DNA from: Hypericum androsaemum
Lineage: Eukaryota; Streptophyta; Magnoliopsida; Malpighiales; Hypericaceae
Assembly: GCA_963995505.1 (NCBI GenBank)
Contig: OZ023187.1
Span: 689,501-753,500 of the forward strand
DNA length: 64,000 nucleotides
Direction of reading: 5' to 3'
The position numbers and the translations under genes are program-made. The notes below the pieces were generated by a model that ran no database searches, was not told the DNA's origin, and saw only the letters and a list, made by a program, of their open reading frames with translations. How positions within the stretch are numbered: position 1 is the stretch's first letter; the number at the start of each line of letters is the position of its first letter. Shown in pieces: positions 1 to 11,851 of this stretch.

Positions 1-644
1 CCCCTAACAGTTATTAACAAGCACTTAGATTAATGGTGAATGTGTTATTCTATCTTAACTACGTCTCGAATCTGGATTAGCTTAACCACATTTCTAGTTA
101 CTGCACCATCCCTAGAATGCGTTAGTGTTAAATACTTTTTGGGAGTCTTGCCACTTTTAAAATGTATTACCCGACTCGAATCTGGATTACTCGACATAGT
201 AGACCGGATACCTGGGATTATAAACAAAAAACCCAACAGTAGCATGATTATATTTTGATTTACAAATGACATTTAATCTAGCGACATAAGAGGTATGATG
301 ATTTGACAGAGATCCAGCCTCTACGGTTCAGACCTTCACAAGGTGTAATCACTTGGTGTAAAATTTTATCTTAAAAAATGTGGTTATATTTTTTTGAACA
401 GTAAATTTTGTTAATATTATGTGGCGCAATAAAAATTTGTGATTTAAGCGTGTTTATATTTTTATGACTTCATTCCAGACTTTTGATTAAACTAAAATTA
501 GTATATGTGATTTAAGTGTTTGTTGCCATTTTAATATAATTTATTTCCAATTAGTTATTCAAGTGACGCTTATTGTGACGGCATGATGAAATTGACAACG
601 AAATTGTGGTACTTAATTTTATTAAAATGGAAAAAGAGTATAAT
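1..644. other. AT-rich intergenic sequence
   Basis: No ORF here resembles a known protein, and no terminal repeats or tandem units are seen. The sequence is AT-rich and looks like ordinary intergenic DNA. It ends where the first copy of a 249-bp duplication begins. Confidence 0.5.
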
Positions 645-1159
645 CTCAATGGATAGGTACTTGTTGTTCTGCATCCAAATAATTAGGGGGAGGAAGTTTG
701 TCAAATTAATTAAGTTTGCACGAAACGCCATGTGTGTGTGTATGTACGTGCTTCAACAACTTCCAATACATTACTTTTTGACATCTTAGAGACGCATTGG
801 TTGGAGTTAATTAATTACGCGTACCAATCTAAAGTTTAAATTATTAAGGAAAAAGTCCCTTTAGTTTCGGACTTTCAGAATTAAGGCCATGTGTGTTGTT
901 GTTTCGGACTCTCAATGGATAGGTACTTGTTGTTCTGCATCCAAATAATTAGGGGGAGGAAGTTTGTCAAATTAATTAAGTTTGCACGAAACGCCATGTG
1001 TGTGTGTATGTACGTGCTTCAACAACTTCCAATACATTACTTTTTGACATCTTAGAGACGCATTGGTTGGAGTTAATTAATTACGCGTACCAATCTAAAG
1101 TTTAAATTATTAAGGAAAAAGTCCCTTTAGTTTCGGACTTTCAGAATTAAGGCCATGTG
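645..1159. repeat. Tandem duplication, two 249-bp copies with period 266
   Basis: Positions 645-893 and 911-1159 are almost identical and are separated by 17 bp. Each copy holds flanking DNA plus the first 46 bp of a MULE-type terminal repeat (starting GGAAAAAGTCC at 848 and 1114). The duplication therefore postdates insertion of that element. The two copies are so alike that the event looks recent. Confidence 0.9.
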
Positions 1160-1168
1160 GTTTCAAAT

Positions 1169-1449
1169 TGTTAGGAATTCAGCAACTAGAGAACAAGATC
1201 GCACAAAGAACACGGAACAAGAGAATTACGTGGTTCGGCCTAATGCCTACGTCCACGGTGAGAAAGGAGAACTTTTATTGAGTTTCCGAGCCACAAAGCC
1301 ATACAAAACCTTAGGGTAACATGCCTTTATATAGAGACAAACCCTTGGTGTACAAGTAACCTATCTAGGTCTAATTAGGAGTCCAGAATCTAGTCAGAAT
1401 AGGAATAGGAATAGGAAATAAGTCTTTCCTATTTCTCGCCATCCCAACA
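1169..1449 (-). repeat. 3' LTR of the copia element (281 bp)
   Basis: It has TG...CA ends and matches 2840-3070 closely. It is about 50 bp longer because the other copy lacks a block following the GAGAATTACGTGG word. Confidence 0.9.
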
Positions 1450-2242
1450 ATCTCCACCTTGGCGAGAAATCATCTCGTGGAAGATCCATGAAGCTCCACC
1501 CGAACTTCAACAAACTCCACCTTGACAAAACACCGCCCCATGAAGAACCATGAGATCTTGCAAAACCAATCCAACTCCACCGACTCCATCTCGGACCATA
1601 GATAACTGCATCAATAAGACCATCTCAACTTTCTCTTCACCTTTTGTTCAATCACTTGGAGCCAGCCCCCAAACTCGAGCTTCTGAGCTTGCTTGGCCTA
1701 TTCCCTCCAACCTCCATCGAACCCCAACTGGCAAGTCCACTTGCTGAAGCAACCTTGCGACCAATAGACGTACCCTCTATTTTTCGATCAGCCCTATGCT
1801 CCTCAACCTCGAACCGCTCTTCCGTTGGACCTTTTTGCCTCAAACCAATACTACTTGTCATAGCATACAAAGGACAACCTTTTGTTCTACTAAGTAGAAC
1901 CCTCGACATGCCACGAACTCTACCGTTCGGCCTTGAGTGAGATACCCGATTCGCCCGTGGTGCTACTAACGGCTTCGCATTCCCCATGCAAAACCTACCC
2001 AACACCTTTGACGTGCACGTCTCTTTAGACAACCATAGCAGGGCCCAGCTAACAATGCTTCTCCGAGACAACCATGGCTCATTGCCAACCATGCCTCCAC
2101 GAAACAACCATAGCTTGCTATCCATGTCTTCGCAAATCCCAACTACACTCAAACCATCCATGTCAAGCCTTTGCTCCCTCATACGAACCAACTTCATATG
2201 ACCTGAGCTTTTTTTCACTTCATCAGACCCATTGATGTGACT

Positions 2243-2884
2243 TCACCTACAATAATGTTCCCCACTAACCTGTAGGTATTTTCTTTCACCCTTCATCCCT
2301 ACCATCGCATCCTTCTCCACCTTCATTAGCATACCTTTATAACTATCACTGTTATAATCCAAAGTCTCTAATGAAAAGAGATTACCAAGATGCATTGGAC
2401 TTGATAAGACAGAAAGCCAGTCACCATCCGACCCGTCTGAATATGTGGCCATGGTTGTGGATGCCGATCCCTCTTCGTTGTCTTGATCCCTAGTTCGTCC
2501 TGGATAGTCCCCTTCATGTGCCCTTCTCCGCACTTGAAACCACTTCCATTGAACTTCTTTGACTCCGACTTGGATCCTCTTCCACAACCCAGCTGATGGC
2601 TCCTCATCATCCGCCAAGCACAAGCGAATCTTCGCTACCGCCTTGGCCTCCAACTCCTCCCACTCTTGCTCCTCCATCTTCTCAGACTTCTTCTCCGAGA
2701 GCGCGATGACCATCCCTTGTTGCACGAGGAGATCCTTGACACGCCTTTGCCATAACCCAAAATTTGATGAACCATCAAACTTCACAAGAGCAAACTTCGC
2801 GCCGTCCGTCATCCTCCAACCCAAGCTCTTGATACCAATTGTTAGGAATTCAGCAACTAGAGAACAAGATCGCACAAAGAACAC
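2243..2884 (-). pseudogene. Copia gag / zinc-knuckle / protease remnants
   Basis: The minus-strand reading frame between about 2600 and 2830 gives a typical plant copia gag start: a KFDGSSNFGLWQRRVKDLL segment, then a WEELEAKA...IRLCLADD segment. Further on, near 2510-2540, another frame shows a FKCGEGHMKG-like zinc knuckle. Downstream at about 2250-2460 is an acidic segment resembling the region between the knuckle and the protease. The frame changes and the missing middle of gag show that it is not functional. Family: UBN2-type gag of Ty1/copia. Confidence 0.75.
2825..2837 (-). other. Primer-binding site of the copia element
   Basis: On the minus strand the sequence reads TGGTATCAAGAGC, two bases inside the 5' LTR. 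This is the standard plant copia site complementary to the 3' end of initiator tRNA-Met (usual form TGGTATCAGAGC, here with one extra A). Confidence 0.85.
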
Positions 2885-3070
2885 GGAACAAGAGAATTAC
2901 GTGGATCCGAGTCACAAAGCCATACAAAACCTTAGGGTAACATGCCTTTATATAGAGACAAACCCTTGGTGTACAAGTAACCTATCTAGGTCTAATTAGG
3001 AGTCCAGAATCTAGTCAGAATTGGAATAGGAATAGGAAATAAGTCTTTCCTATTTCTCGCCATCCCAACA
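2840..3070 (-). repeat. 5' LTR of the copia element (231 bp)
   Basis: It has TG...CA ends, is adjacent to the primer-binding site and is followed by the target duplication CAAAT. It is shorter than its partner by one internal deletion of about 50 bp. Confidence 0.9.
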
Positions 3071-3548
3071 CAAATTGGGAATTTAGTATCATGTGGTTTA
3101 CACATCTTTTCTCGGGCAAGTCCAGGATAGCTGCCCGGCCAAATATGCTCGAACCGGTGCCGTTTTGGTATCCACGTGGCAAGTGATGGATTAAGTCGAC
3201 GATTACGTGTCGTATGGTAAATTATATTTTTGGTCCCAAATTTATTTATAGTTTTTCAAAAATCTATTATTTTAATACTATAAAAATCTTATTTCTCTCT
3301 CCCCTCTCCATAGGATTTTTATAGTATTAAAATAATAGTTTGAAAAATATAAATAAATTTGGGACCAAAAATATAATTTACCATACGACACGTAATCGTT
3401 GACTTAAGCCATCACTTGCCACGTGTCAGCCACGTGGATACCAAAACGGCACTGTTTCGAGCATATTTGGCCAGGCAGCTATCCTGGATTTGCCCGGGAA
3501 AAATGTGTAAATCACAGGGTACTTAATTAGACTTTTCCCAACTATTAA

Positions 3549-4001
3549 TTGTTCAGCTAGATTTGTTCCTCATTAATTAGTGGAGGTCCCATCTGTGCAC
3601 AGAGTTTATGTGGCTTTTGTTCAGATAGATTTGTTCTGCGTAGATGGGCTTGCAGGCCTTAAAAAGGTAGGTGGGCTTATACCCTATAGCCCATCATTGT
3701 TGGGTTTTCAACTTGCACTCACTAAGGCCCAACCCTAGATTTATTGTAGATTATACAAGATTTATTTTTGCTCGCTAATAAAATCTAATAATTGAGTTCT
3801 CATTGGACTCTAAATACTAACATTTTTTGAAAAATTGTGGTCAGTCGGATCGGTCGGTTAGACAACTTGGCATACTAAGTTACTAACTATATGGCCATAT
3901 TTTTTTGATCCATGCCACGCGACCATCTTTAGAGCGCATGCTATTATCTTCTTGTAAAAGATTATTGGACAAACATAGCCCTATGAGTTTGGGGTCCAAA
4001 A
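3549..4001. other. Intergenic sequence between two MULE-type elements
   Basis: No gene, terminal repeat or tandem repeat is recognised in this stretch. Confidence 0.45.
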
Positions 4002-4010
4002 TATTTATGA

Positions 4011-5276
4011 GGAAAAAGTCTATATAAGTATCCTATAGTTTTATATTTTCATAATTTAATATATTGTAGTTTTAAATTCGTAATTCAGTCACTATGATTT
4101 ACAAAAAAAATTCCAAGTAAGTCTAGGACAGCTACCCGACCTTGCCCGTCCACATAGTCTAGCCACGTGGCTATTGTTGCTGATGTTGCAATGACATGTG
4201 GACATCATCTCTCCTCCCTCCATCTCCCTTCCTCTCTTCCCCTCTCCTCCCTTTTTCCCCACCCTGTTCATAAGGGCACTTCTTTTTCTAAACTTACCAT
4301 CGCCACCGCCCACTTACAAAATTATCCCTATGCCTAGCAATCCTTGGTATGCTATACTTATTCTCCAACTTCCTACTCCCCCAATTTGTTCCGACCTCTA
4401 TCTCTTTTTTAATGTCAAAATTCTAACCTTTTTCATGCTAATTAAGCACCCAATTACTGCACAAATTATAATTAAGTCCAATCTGATTATTATATTCACT
4501 AGAAAATCATATCCATTTCCTATATATGTAATTCATGACACCAACTCTCCAACAGTGAAGATGTCACCGAGAAACAATATTCATGGAGTGGGGGTAGCTT
4601 GGGAAGTAAGGAGGAGGAGGAGAGGGTAAGAGAGGGAGGAGAGGGAAATTTTTTCTGAAATTGGTAAAAAATATACATATTTTTTTAAATAGGCAAAAAA
4701 TTATACATATTTTTAAAATAGGTTGAAAGATTATTTAATATTAAAAAATATTGAAGAAGACGCCCCAACAAGTTGGCGCCGAGCAATTAATAGTGGCCGA
4801 ATTTATCAAAATTAATTTTTTTGTAAATTATGGATAAACTTGATTCAATTCGTAAATTTATCCTAATACTTTGATCTGAATTTATCAAAATATACTTACA
4901 TTTTTACTTGCAGTAGTATAAAATAATACCAAAAAAATCAAAGTGGGGCACCTCCTTCAGTATTTTTTAATATTAAATAATCTTTCAACCTATTTTGGGA
5001 ATATGTATAACGTTTTGTCTATTTAGGGAAAATATGTATTTTTTTACCCATTTCAGAAAAAATTTCGGAGAGAGGATGTCCAAATGTCATTGCCACATTA
5101 GTAGCAAAAGCCATGTGACTAGTCTATGTGGATGGGTAGGATCCGTCCGTGCAGCTATTCTGGACTTTTCCAGAATTATTTTTTTGTAAACTACAGAGAG
5201 TGAATTATAAATTTAAAACTACAGGGTATCGAATTGTGAAAACATGAAACCATAGATACTTATATGAACTTTTCCC
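4011..5276. mobile_element. MULE-type non-autonomous element B (1,266 bp)
   Basis: Long imperfect terminal inverted repeats of about 200 bp start GGAAAAAGTCTATATAAG at the left and, read inward from the right, GGGAAAAGTTCATATAAG. The 9-bp flanks are TATTTATGA (4002-4010) and TATTTAAGA (5277-5285), one mismatch. The interior has a pyrimidine-rich stretch at 4200-4300 and no recognisable protein. The ends belong to the same family as elements A and C. Confidence 0.85.
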
Positions 5277-5285
5277 TATTTAAGA

Positions 5286-5689
5286 GAACTTTTCATGCCA
5301 AATAGCAAGGACAAAAAGTGATTCATATCAGAATATATACGACCAAAACTTTTGTTTTTAGAAAGAAAGTATGGAATTCGAATTCAAGTTTTATTAAAGC
5401 ATAAATTACTTCTTAAAAATAGTGCACAACTACTTCAACTAGAGAACGACCTCACAATATACATTTGAACGAAAAAGGAAAAATACTCCAGGAAAGTGAA
5501 CGTACAGTAGACAATGCGAAAGAAGAAGCAAGTGAAAGAGTGAACAAAATTAGCTTAATTATCTAGACAGTTGATTCACCAATATAGAAGATCAGTTAAA
5601 ATTACATAATTAACCATAAAATTGATTTATCGGGAGCACGTAAATCAACTTACAAAGAGTATTATCGAACAAAACTAGCTTAATAAGAT
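5286..5689. other. 3' flank of the PADRE gene
   Basis: AT-rich sequence directly downstream of the minus-strand PADRE gene; its 3' untranslated region must lie here. No other gene is seen. Confidence 0.4.
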
Positions 5690-6516
5690 CTACAGGTCAA
5701 TAATGGGCAGTCCATCCTTCTTGGAGGAAGCATTCCGACTGCTAGAGCGGCTCCACTCATCGGAGAAAGCAGCGGAAGACTCCTCCGCCGCCGACGAGGA
5801 GGAAGACAGCCCGCCTCCGCCTCCGCCTCCGCCTCCGCCTCCGCCGCACTTGGCCACCGCCCTCACACTCTCGATGAGCTCCTCCGTGGAGCCCTGCTGC
5901 GACAATATCTCCACCAGCTGCTCCGGGCTGATCACCAGCCTCACCTTCCAGTACCCTTTCCCAGCCACCTTCCTCCTCCTTCCGCTATTATACTGCACTC
6001 CCCCGCACTTGCTCTTGCTTCCGGCAATGCTCCTGCCACTACACACGAACACGGGTAATCATCGTGTAAAAATTTACCTTTACGAAAAAAACCGAAGCTA
6101 AAATAGTCTACGTAGATTTTATACATAGATAAGACGTCGGTGTAGGAGCGCTTTAACGTGCCCTGGTGGTAGTCAAGGGACATCCTGTAGGGCGTGGACT
6201 TGGACGTGGGGATGCTCTTGGACCTCACGTGGCCTTCCGTGACGGGGACCAGCTCGGCTCGGGGCGTGGCGGCTGAGTTAACGGGGAGGAGGTAGTAGGA
6301 GAAGCCGCCGGGTAGGTCCTCGTCGGGGGGAAGAGGCCGCCAGAAGAGGTCGTCGGTGGGGAAGACGGCGTGGCCGGGGAACTCGCTGGCGATGCAGCCG
6401 GCTGTAATGGGAGCGTGGAACTCCATGATCCCGCCGTTGGATGTGATTACTTTGACCACCGTTGAGCCCTCGGTGGTGGGTGGATCCCCCATCCCTCCAA
6501 ACAGGCAGTTCCCCAT
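5690..6516 (-). CDS. PADRE (DUF4228) domain protein
   Basis: Two exons give about 246 residues: 6125-6516 and 5690-6038. The donor choice, a GTATAAAAT site, is set by reading phase; an acceptor 6 bp further in would also keep frame. The protein begins MGNCLFGG, and Gly2/Cys4 fit N-myristoylation plus palmitoylation, so membrane anchoring is likely. It continues with TSNGGIMEFHAPI, EFPGHAVF and DLFWRPLPPDEDL, then YRMSLD...LKRSYTDV. Exon 2 carries the C-terminal GYWKVRLVISPEQLVEILSQ block and ESVRAVAKCG, followed by a 12-Gly run and a Ser-rich tail. These are the conserved blocks of the plant PADRE family, small proteins induced by pathogens and abiotic stress with no known enzymatic activity. 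Length and motifs are complete, so the gene looks functional. Confidence 0.88.
5809..5845. repeat. (CCGCCT)n microsatellite coding for polyglycine
   Basis: Repeats of CCGCCT on the plus strand, read on the minus strand as GGC/GGA codons, encode the 12-residue Gly run of the PADRE protein. The length is likely to vary between individuals. Confidence 0.85.
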
Positions 6517-8832
6517 GTTCTTACACTAACTTTTTTAGAACTTACCACGAACTTCCGTCAACCTATTTACATCTTGTGTGGTTGGATAAGTACATGTTGG
6601 GTGTTCTTACACCATTGTACATGTAGGAGTACTTGTGTGATGGTTGTGGGCTATTGGCTTGTCCTCTTTAGGGCAATGGAGGGAATGAGGTTAGGTGTTA
6701 AGGGAATAAACGGAGTAGAGGGGATGGTGGGTGTTGGGATTGAAGTATCTCAACAAGTGGAATTAAAGAAGTGCTGGAATAACGAGAAATTTAGATTCAT
6801 TTAAAGAGGTCTTCAATTTTCAGAAAAAGAAGAGGAGGATACTTATCCACCACCGCGATTGTCTATTCTATTGGCTATTAGAGAAATGCGTAAAGAAGTG
6901 GGTTTCGGTTGGGACAACTATGGTCGACACGAAAACAAGTGTTTAATATGTGAATGTGGGAAACACCTAACATGTATTCACACTCACACACTAGTCATCA
7001 CTCTACCAAAAGTGGTTGTTTATAATTTCTAGAATAAAACAGTGTTAAATTTTATTAATAGGAATTTTACAATTTTTGTTATCGTGTTCGAATCAAATAT
7101 GTTTAATTTTGACAAAATGAAAATAAATAGGTTTTCTTATCATAACAAAAAGTTATTACTATTTCATCGTGGATTAGTTGTTGCTGGTGAATATTCTAAA
7201 GCATATTACACGAACCAAACAAAGAATGGTTTGTTTTTCCTATGTATGTGGGCAAATACAATTTTTTTAAATGTATCATAAATTTATTAAACACCAAAAG
7301 AACAAGGTACAGTTTCTTAAAAAAAGAACAAGGTACAGCGTCGGCAAATACAATTATTATTTGATGAATAAAAATTGATCGGAGTGTCATAATTATATAA
7401 TTAGAACCGTCATAAAATTACTGGGGTATGCTTTTGATACCTTTTGGGACCCGCGGGACTTAGGCCGGCATGTCGATTGCAAATTTTTTTGTTTGAAAAA
7501 ATTTGGGCAGGTTGGCCTAAATCTCGGGACTTTAGATGACATTGGGTTTTATTCTTTTCCCAAGTAAAATTTTACCATTTTTGTAAGAGGTAAAAATTGA
7601 CCATCGACTATTTACAAACGAGGCAGAAGCCGTTACCATTCTACCTATATTGCATTGGTAGGTCGATTGCAACTTTGGCTATAACAAGGGCAATAATGCT
7701 CGAAATTGGATGCATTTGGAAATGGTCCAGGCTTATTCCCCGGTCAAATTTAGTATATTTTGGTCAACAAAAGAAGGCCGAGTGTCCGGTGGGGCTGGGA
7801 ACTAGCATCCTTTTTGTACTTACTCTATATCCCTTGGCCTGGCCACAATTTGAACTGCTTTGTTGCCCCACAATTTAAAGCTACGTTCTCATACTTATAT
7901 ATCTCAATTTAATTGTATATGTTCTCGAACTAAATCATTTAAACAAGTTATACATTTTTCATATAAAGTTTAATAATATTCTATATGAATTAATCATTAT
8001 CCGAAGATACAAGGAAAAGTATGAATATGATCCACAATCCAATGAATCTGCTATTGCATGAATCTATTCAAAATCTATATTGATTCATCAGATCCATGCT
8101 TAGAAAAACATATAGGCTTTGTGCCTCAATAGGTAGTATATTATAATTCATTAATAAAGAAAATTTACCTATAAACAAAAATTTGTGCCTGAATATATTT
8201 ATAGTGTTTTCTATTTAAATTGTGTTATATAGCTGTCAGGTTCGTAGATGTCTTTTTAGGGGTTACACATCCATGGTAATTATTATTGAAGAATATTTTC
8301 TTATTTGCCTAAAAAAATTCAGGCAACTAATTTTCATGTTGATGTTTCAATGCCGCGATAACGGACAAACATTATAAACTCACGAGTGGGAGACCACATC
8401 ACTGAAATTACGAGAAAAGAAAGTTGGTGTGGGATTTTTTTAGGGAAGCTTTTACTTTTTCTAAATGTCGGGGAGGGAATATTTTTATTTGTCTCAATAA
8501 ACTATGCACATTTCATCATTACATACTATTCTTTTCAGAAATATTCACTCCTTGCTTCATCCATCAGTCGCCATCAATCCCAAATTTTGCGGGCTCTGAT
8601 CTCAATTCTGGTCAGTTCTTCCGAGAGAGGGAAAAAAAAGAAAAAGTTGATTAAAAAAAGGGTTTACCTTACCTTTGAATTATATATTAATATTTTATGG
8701 AGTTAAATTCTAATTTTTTAATAAGTAAATTGTATTAATCCACCAAAGATAATTATAACTTAATTACATCCAATTGTACGTTGAGTACAAAATCCGGGTT
8801 CTCAAAGAATTAGATAGAAATGTATATAAACA
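6517..8832. other. Intergenic region upstream of the PADRE gene
   Basis: The PADRE promoter must be in the first part, but I see no clear TATA box. The rest is AT-rich with short scattered ORFs of no recognisable family. A short direct repeat containing AAAGAACAAGGTACAG occurs at about 7297 and 7323. No transposon termini were identified. Confidence 0.45.
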
Positions 8833-8841
8833 AAGATAAAT

Positions 8842-10004
8842 AGAATAAGTTTATTTTAGTACTCTGTAGTTTTACTTATTTCGTCTGGAGTACTATGTGG
8901 TTCCAAATTAGTATTTTAGTACCTTGTGGTTGACCACCAATTTTTTGGGCAGGTCTAGGGCAGCTATCCGTCCAAACCCGCTCGAACGATGTCATTTTAG
9001 AGTCGACGTGGCAGACACCTTTCACCTAACGTGGAATCCGGTAAATAACCAAATAGTTCCTAGATTTTTATATTTTTTCGAAAACCTTTCACATTCATCT
9101 TCTTTCTCCTAAACTCATGTTTTCCATCAAAAGAGCTCCTCATCTTCAACTTCATCGTCCCGCTCCCCGTGTCGCTTTTGTCCTCCTCCTGGCCCAAATT
9201 CGACAGCGGCATATCCCACCAGCTCATGGACGGAGAGGAAGGAGGAGTATGAGGCGAATCGACAGTCGACGGCGTGGGTGGAGGATCAGCGGTGATTGAT
9301 GGAGCCGACTGGACGAGTGTGCCAAGAGCCGACCTCATCCACCTACCGCTACTTACGGGTCGTCTAACCCGGAGTCCAGCTCGACGACCTCACGGGGATC
9401 TCGAGGTCAAAGAGGTTGCCAACGGGAACTTACTACTTCTTCTCTCTATCCTAACTACGTAATTAGATGAGGCACGACCAAGGAGGAGACCGTCGTGAAG
9501 GTCACGGTCAGGGAAGAGGCCGTCGTGAATGTCCCAGCCCTACAACCAAATCTCGAGATGGCTCCTCCAGTTCTACACATCAAATCTTCGATGGCTGCTG
9601 GGACGAAGGGATTTTGGTCAAGGGATTCTAGGTGGTTGGTCCTAGCGAGATCTTTGGCCACTGGAGCAAGGAGAGGAAGGGGAAGGATTAAGAGACGAGG
9701 GAGACGGCGTCGTTTAAGTGGTTGTGTCCTTGTCGGTGCTTCGAAGATTCATTTTTATTGAGTTTTAATTAATTAGGGACTGAATAGATAATTTATCACG
9801 TATATGTCAGCTTTAACTTAAGAAAGTCTTTCGTCACATGTCTTCCACGTTGTCTCAAAATGACGTCGTTTCGGATGGACAGCTGCCCTGGACCTGCCCG
9901 AAAAATTGGTGGTCAACCAAAGGGTACTAAAATACCAATTTGGAACCACATGATACTCCAGGCGAAACGGGTGAAACTACAGGATACTAAAATGAACTTA
10001 TCCC
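8842..10004. mobile_element. MULE-type non-autonomous element C (1,163 bp)
   Basis: The left end reads AATAAGTTTATTTTAGTA and the right end, read inward, GGGATAAGTTCATTTTAGTA. The arms stay similar for more than 150 bp, including a GGTTGACCACCAATTTTT-like stretch. The 9-bp flanks AAGATAAAT (8833-8841) and AAAATAAAT (10005-10013) have one mismatch. The interior is GC-rich relative to its surroundings but shows no known protein. Same family as elements A and B. Confidence 0.85.
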
Positions 10005-10013
10005 AAAATAAAT

Positions 10014-10804
10014 TATATCTAACCTATAACCAGGTATGAAGTATGACACTACCAAAAGTGCCGCATCTTCCCCTAATTACACCTAAGAAAGTGCACAAAG
10101 AGCCTAAGTTAAATTCCAATTTTTATGGTTGCTGAATGGGGAATTTCATCTATTTATAAAAATAACCTTTTGGTGTATTTATTTATAAAAGTAATTGGCA
10201 AGTGATCAAACTACCATCAGACTTGTATATTATTTTATATACAAAAATTGTAATATTCGACTCTAGATTATTTTTATGAATTTAATAGCAAATACTTATC
10301 TACAAAGTTTTAGAATAAGAAGAAAAGGTGTTATCTGAGTCTACAACAAAAAGTTTCCCTTCTTACAATAATTATACGGGGGAAAAGTGGTCAACTTTAT
10401 TTTTTTTTTGAGAGAAGTGGTCAACTTTATTTTGGTTTCTAAATGGTTGTAACTTGTAAGCCAATTGGCGGGAATTGCAAATAATTAGACCGGGATTGGA
10501 GCATAAAGAGACTGCCACGTATTCACAAAATTAATAGTAAAGTGATCTCTCTCTATCGAGCCTTAACAAAAATATATTTTCGGGGGTGTTCGAACTTAAA
10601 AGTTATAATTAATTTAGAAGAACCTTCACCATTTGATCTGCATACAAAATACCATTAATATCAAGATCAAAGTGGCCAACTGATTATAACGATGAATCTA
10701 TATGGAAACTTTTACTACTTCAAGTATTATGTTGGGAATAACTACAATACGGGGTACTAAAAGGTAATTGACTCGATTACATGTATAAAAAGTAAAAAAC
10801 TACT
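10014..10804. other. AT-rich intergenic sequence
   Basis: No gene or complete mobile element is recognised. Confidence 0.45.
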
Positions 10805-10812
10805 ACCAGAGG

Positions 10813-11381
10813 TAGGGGTGAGCAAATGGACCGAACCGGACCGAACTGAACGAAACATAATAACCGAGAATCATTTAAGAAAAAATATGAGATCCGGACC
10901 AGACCATTTGCTGATTAGTTCTGGACCAGAACCAAACCAATTTTTTTGGTTTGGTCCGGGTTCGGACCAAAATACCCAAAAGTTTAAAAAATAAATGAAA
11001 AATGGGCGCTTATGAATTTGAGAAAGGCAAAGAGAGACAATAAAAAGGCCGAGAGGAGAGATGTCAATTAGGATTTGACATTTAGATTTGTTGTTTGAGG
11101 ATGTAGAGCACTCATAAATTGTTTGTCATTGTACTGTGTGAGAAAAAATATATATTGGTTGTGTGACCTTACCATACGTGGACCTTTTTATTCTTGTCTC
11201 AAAAATTTTTGGTTTAGTCCAGTTCTCCATGGTTCTTTTCAAAAAGATTCGAACCAGATTCGAGAACTATTTTTGAGCAAATAAAGAACCGATTCGGACC
11301 AATTCTTTTTTATTCTAGGATCAATTGTTTTGGTTTGATTCAATCTGGTTCTGTAGTTTTTGGATCTTTTGCTCGCCCCTA
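10813..11381. mobile_element. hAT-type MITE (about 569 bp)
   Basis: The terminal inverted repeats are TAGGGGTGAGCAAA at the left and, read inward from the right, TAGGGGCGAGCAAA. The interior is rich in GAACCGG/CCGGTTC words. The 8-bp flanks ACCAGAGG and ACGGGAGG match at 6 of 8 positions, as expected for an old insertion. The 8-bp target size and the TAGGGGTGAGC terminus fit hAT-type non-autonomous elements. Confidence 0.75.
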
Positions 11382-11585
11382 ACGGGAGGTCCATCTTCTG
11401 TTGATTAAGGTGGGTGGCATAGTTTTATTGCAGCCGGGCCTTACAATAATTTGAAGCCCGTCTAGAAATCGGTGGCTAGCTAGGATTTTCTCACAAACAC
11501 AGCCCATTTATTCCCACAAAAAGTCTTTTTACCTTATTTGATGAGATTCGCTTTTATCCTAATGAATCTAGCAGCCCATTTTTTC

Positions 11586-11842
11586 GGGACCAGATTTGAT
11601 CATAGAAGTCCGTTTCCAGGACAATCCTAGATGACCCATTTGATAGACTATTTTATCATAACTGAGTAAACCGTTTTATTATAACTTGACAGACCATTTT
11701 ATCCAACCCCTTTATCCAAGACGGACCCAATTTATCCGGGACGATTCCCCATGAAACTATTTTATCATAACTTGGTAGACTATTTTCTCCTACAGGACAG
11801 TCTTGTCTGTCGCGTTTTACACGTCCAGACCAAATCCACCCC
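11586..11842. mobile_element. Minisatellite-bearing MITE, copy 1 (257 bp)
   Basis: The left end is GGGACCAGATTTGATC; the right end read inward is GGGGTGGATTTGGTCTGG. The 9-bp flanks are CATTTTTTC (11577-11585) and CATTTCTTC (11843-11851), one mismatch. The interior repeats a motif like ATAACTGAGTAAACCGTTTT. The same family occurs at 46057 and 61581. Confidence 0.75.
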
Positions 11843-11851
11843 CATTTCTTC

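Larger units (their letters stand above)
1169..3070 (-). mobile_element. Deleted Ty1/copia LTR retrotransposon
   Basis: The element starts TGTTAGGAATTC, ends CATCCCAACA, and is flanked on both sides by CAAAT (1164-1168 and 3071-3075). It lies on the minus strand. The 5' LTR is 2840-3070, with a primer-binding site beside it at 2825-2837; the 3' LTR is 1169-1449, with an A/G-rich polypurine tract on the minus strand just inside it (about 1450-1460). The internal part is only 1.4 kb and keeps scraps of gag, zinc knuckle and a protease-like segment; integrase and reverse transcriptase are gone. It is a non-autonomous deletion derivative inserted into MULE A. Confidence 0.92.
1114..3539. mobile_element. 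MULE-type foldback element A, interrupted by a copia element
   Basis: The left end starts GGAAAAAGTCC at 1114 and the right end finishes GACTTTTCCC at 3539. The 9-bp flanks are AATTATTAA (1105-1113) and AACTATTAA (3540-3548), one mismatch. Removing the copia insertion and one of its target copies leaves about 520 bp that is nearly all inverted repeat. The arms share the word ATCCAGGATAGCTGCC-like with elements B and C at 4011 and 8842. No coding capacity is seen, so it is a non-autonomous element moved by a transposase encoded elsewhere (inference). Confidence 0.8.

Noticed and set aside
1652..2218. 188-codon minus-strand open frame
   Set aside because: It lies in the deleted internal part of the copia element and shows no polyprotein motif; likely chance.
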